Assembly: GCA_018396795.1 (NCBI GenBank)
Contig: JAGTRH010000083.1
Coordinates: 1 to 6,192 of the forward strand
Reading direction: 5' to 3'
DNA length: 6,192 nucleotides
From: Candidatus Bathyarchaeota archaeon
Lineage (GTDB): Archaea > Thermoproteota > Bathyarchaeia > Bathyarchaeales > B26-1
Shown here piece by piece: positions 5,435 to 6,192 of this stretch (position 1 is the first letter of the stretch; each line of letters begins with the position of its first letter). The notes below the pieces were generated by a model. That model worked only from the letters and a program-made list of their open reading frames with translations. It did not search any database and had not been told where the DNA came from. A program made the translations under genes and the position numbers.

Positions 5435-5448
5435 CGCTTCTAAGAGCG
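5435..5448 (-). terminator. Weak hairpin downstream of the MFS gene
   Basis: CGCTTCTAAGAGCG can fold into a stem of four pairs plus one G-U. On the minus strand it lies about 15 nt after the MFS stop and is followed some 15 nt later by a short T-rich stretch. It is a possible transcript end, poorly supported. Confidence 0.2.
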
Positions 5449-5462
5449 ATGCTTTAAAATCA

Positions 5463-6056
5463 TTACCGCGGATTAAAAAGAGGTTTATCAAGATCACTTT
5501 TGTCGATTTTTAAAATTAGAATCCCTGTTGCTATATGGCATCCTAAGCATAAAAAGAATAATAATTCAAAGCCTAAGCGGCTCACTATTACTGCGGCGAT
5601 TAAGGCGGCTATTGACCCTGCGATGTCGTATGCGGATTCAAATATCCCAAGCGTTAAACCCTTCTCCCCTCCGTTGTTGCTTACTTCAATAATTAATGCT
5701 AGGCGTGAAGGCCCCTGAAGCGCATAGGATACTCCAAAGAAGAATTCTATTAGGTAGAGATGCGCGATGTCAAAAGCAAATAGATAGGCGAACGTGCTTA
5801 TAGCGCTCAGTATCACCCCGAAAAAGAAGACCCTTTCTTTCCCATACATGTCAACGAGTTTACCAGCTGGAGCCTTAAAGAGAGCTGAGACAAGTCCGAA
5901 GACTGCCGCCAACATTCCTACGTCCAGCACAGATGCGGAGAAACGGTTAAGAACAAATATGGGGTAGATCGAGCCAAGCAGACCCATCCCTAGAGAGCTT
6001 AGAGTGCTTAAGGTGATCATGAGCGCTATTTGTTGTCTCCGCAGAGGCTCTACCAC
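5463..6056 (-). CDS. Six-segment (half-length) major facilitator superfamily protein
   Basis: The 197-residue product resembles the N-terminal half of an MFS secondary transporter. Hydrophobic segments lie at about 12-35, 46-62, 75-95, 99-119, 134-158 and 163-183. The loop between segments 2 and 3 carries a recognisable motif A, 'GKLVDMYGKERV' (65-76), with G65, D69 and G72 kept. A usual MFS has 12 segments and about 400 residues; here the frame ends after segment 6 with a charged tail 'KIDKSDLDKPLFNPR'. The 131 nt up to mscL encode no second half in any frame. It is either a natural single-repeat protein that would have to pair with itself or another subunit, or the remnant of a truncated gene; no frameshift is seen. 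The substrate cannot be told. The start is taken as GTG 6056 because it gives a normal N-terminus, but no good ribosome-binding site precedes it; the ATG at codon 13 is an alternative. Confidence 0.75.
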   Translation of the reverse strand: MVEPLRRQQIALMITLSTLSSLGMGLLGSIYPIFVLNRFSASVLDVGMLAAVFGLVSALFKAPAGKLVDMYGKERVFFFGVILSAISTFAYLFAFDIAHLYLIEFFFGVSYALQGPSRLALIIEVSNNGGEKGLTLGIFESAYDIAGSIAALIAAVIVSRLGFELLFFLCLGCHIATGILILKIDKSDLDKPLFNPR

Positions 6057-6071
6057 CTAAGGGTAGAGTGG

Positions 6072-6127
6072 AAATATAGGTGACTGCTGCATACCTGAAC
6101 GTTGACATTCCTAGGTCTGCATGCCTA
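6072..6127. repeat. Repeated TAGGT / CTGCATRCCT element upstream of the MFS gene
   Basis: CTGCATACCT (6087-6096) and CTGCATGCCT (6117-6126) match at 9 of 10 positions and start exactly 30 bp apart. Each has a TAGGT before it (6077-6081 and 6112-6116), so each unit also carries a small inverted AGG/CCT pair. The first unit touches the TATA-like TATATTT (minus strand, 6078-6072). This would suit an operator for the MFS gene, but the repeats are short. The rest of the 136 nt from 6057 to the window end shows no supportable gene. Confidence 0.3.
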
Positions 6128-6192
6128 CGAAAAATAGTTATATTGCGAGGTTGAAATAAACCTTACGGAGCTAGTTGCTAAATTCTGCTTTC

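Noticed and set aside
5168..5443. Plus-strand open frame with a poly-glycine run
   Set aside because: It is the antisense shadow of the polyproline codons of the mscL-like gene; it has no ribosome-binding site and no family likeness.
6125..6191. Possible 3' end of a minus-strand gene entering from the right edge
   Set aside because: Only 21 codons are visible before a stop and they match nothing recognisable; chance open frame is as likely.
1..6192. CRISPR array, insertion sequence or defence system
   Set aside because: No regularly spaced repeats, transposase, terminal inverted repeats or defence-type domains were seen on either strand.

Overview
The window looks archaeal. It encodes a two-repeat TATA-binding protein, an archaeal-type TrmI tRNA (adenine-57/58) methyltransferase and an ER/archaeal-type (Ser-His-Asp) signal peptidase. 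It also has archaeal TATA boxes, frequent TTG/GTG starts and ribosome-binding sites complementary to the CTGGATCACCTCC end of archaeal 16S rRNA. Base composition is moderate and codon use looks even. The overall flavour (proteins, promoters, gene content) would fit a Thermoproteota/Bathyarchaeia-like genome, but that placement is inference; only 'archaeon' is firm.

Layout. Bases 3-143 hold the 3' end of a winged-helix protein (+). A promoter follows, then trmI (240-1016, +), a signal peptidase gene (1060-1695, +), a strong promoter and tbp (1784-2350, +). The tbp stop overlaps the TTG start of a double-SIS sugar-phosphate isomerase-like gene (2347-3459, +), which is followed after 1 nt by a HAD-fold gene (3461-4156, +). 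tbp, SIS and HAD therefore look like one transcription unit. A convergent junction with a 14/15 inverted repeat separates them from three minus-strand genes. Read in their own direction these are a half-size MFS transporter (6056-5463), an MscL-like mechanosensitive channel with a proline-rich N-terminal extension (5331-4954) and a small radical SAM protein of the TatD-associated type (4796-4179). Each minus-strand gene is preceded by a gap of 130-160 nt, so they may be transcribed separately. No gap exceeds 160 nt.

How the genes relate. The plus-strand genes are mostly information processing or housekeeping: tRNA modification, protein export, transcription initiation, and perhaps amino-sugar phosphate metabolism. 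The minus-strand genes include two membrane transport proteins and a radical SAM enzyme of unknown substrate. No mobile element, CRISPR array or RNA gene was found.

Points most worth a second look: the HAD protein has lost or altered residues in three of its four catalytic motifs and is probably not an ordinary phosphatase; it is coupled to the SIS gene and tbp; the MscL-like channel has a heptaproline linker and an altered gate; the MFS protein has only six membrane segments; and an imperfect palindrome spans the convergent gene ends. I did not find convincing evidence of an entirely new multi-gene system.
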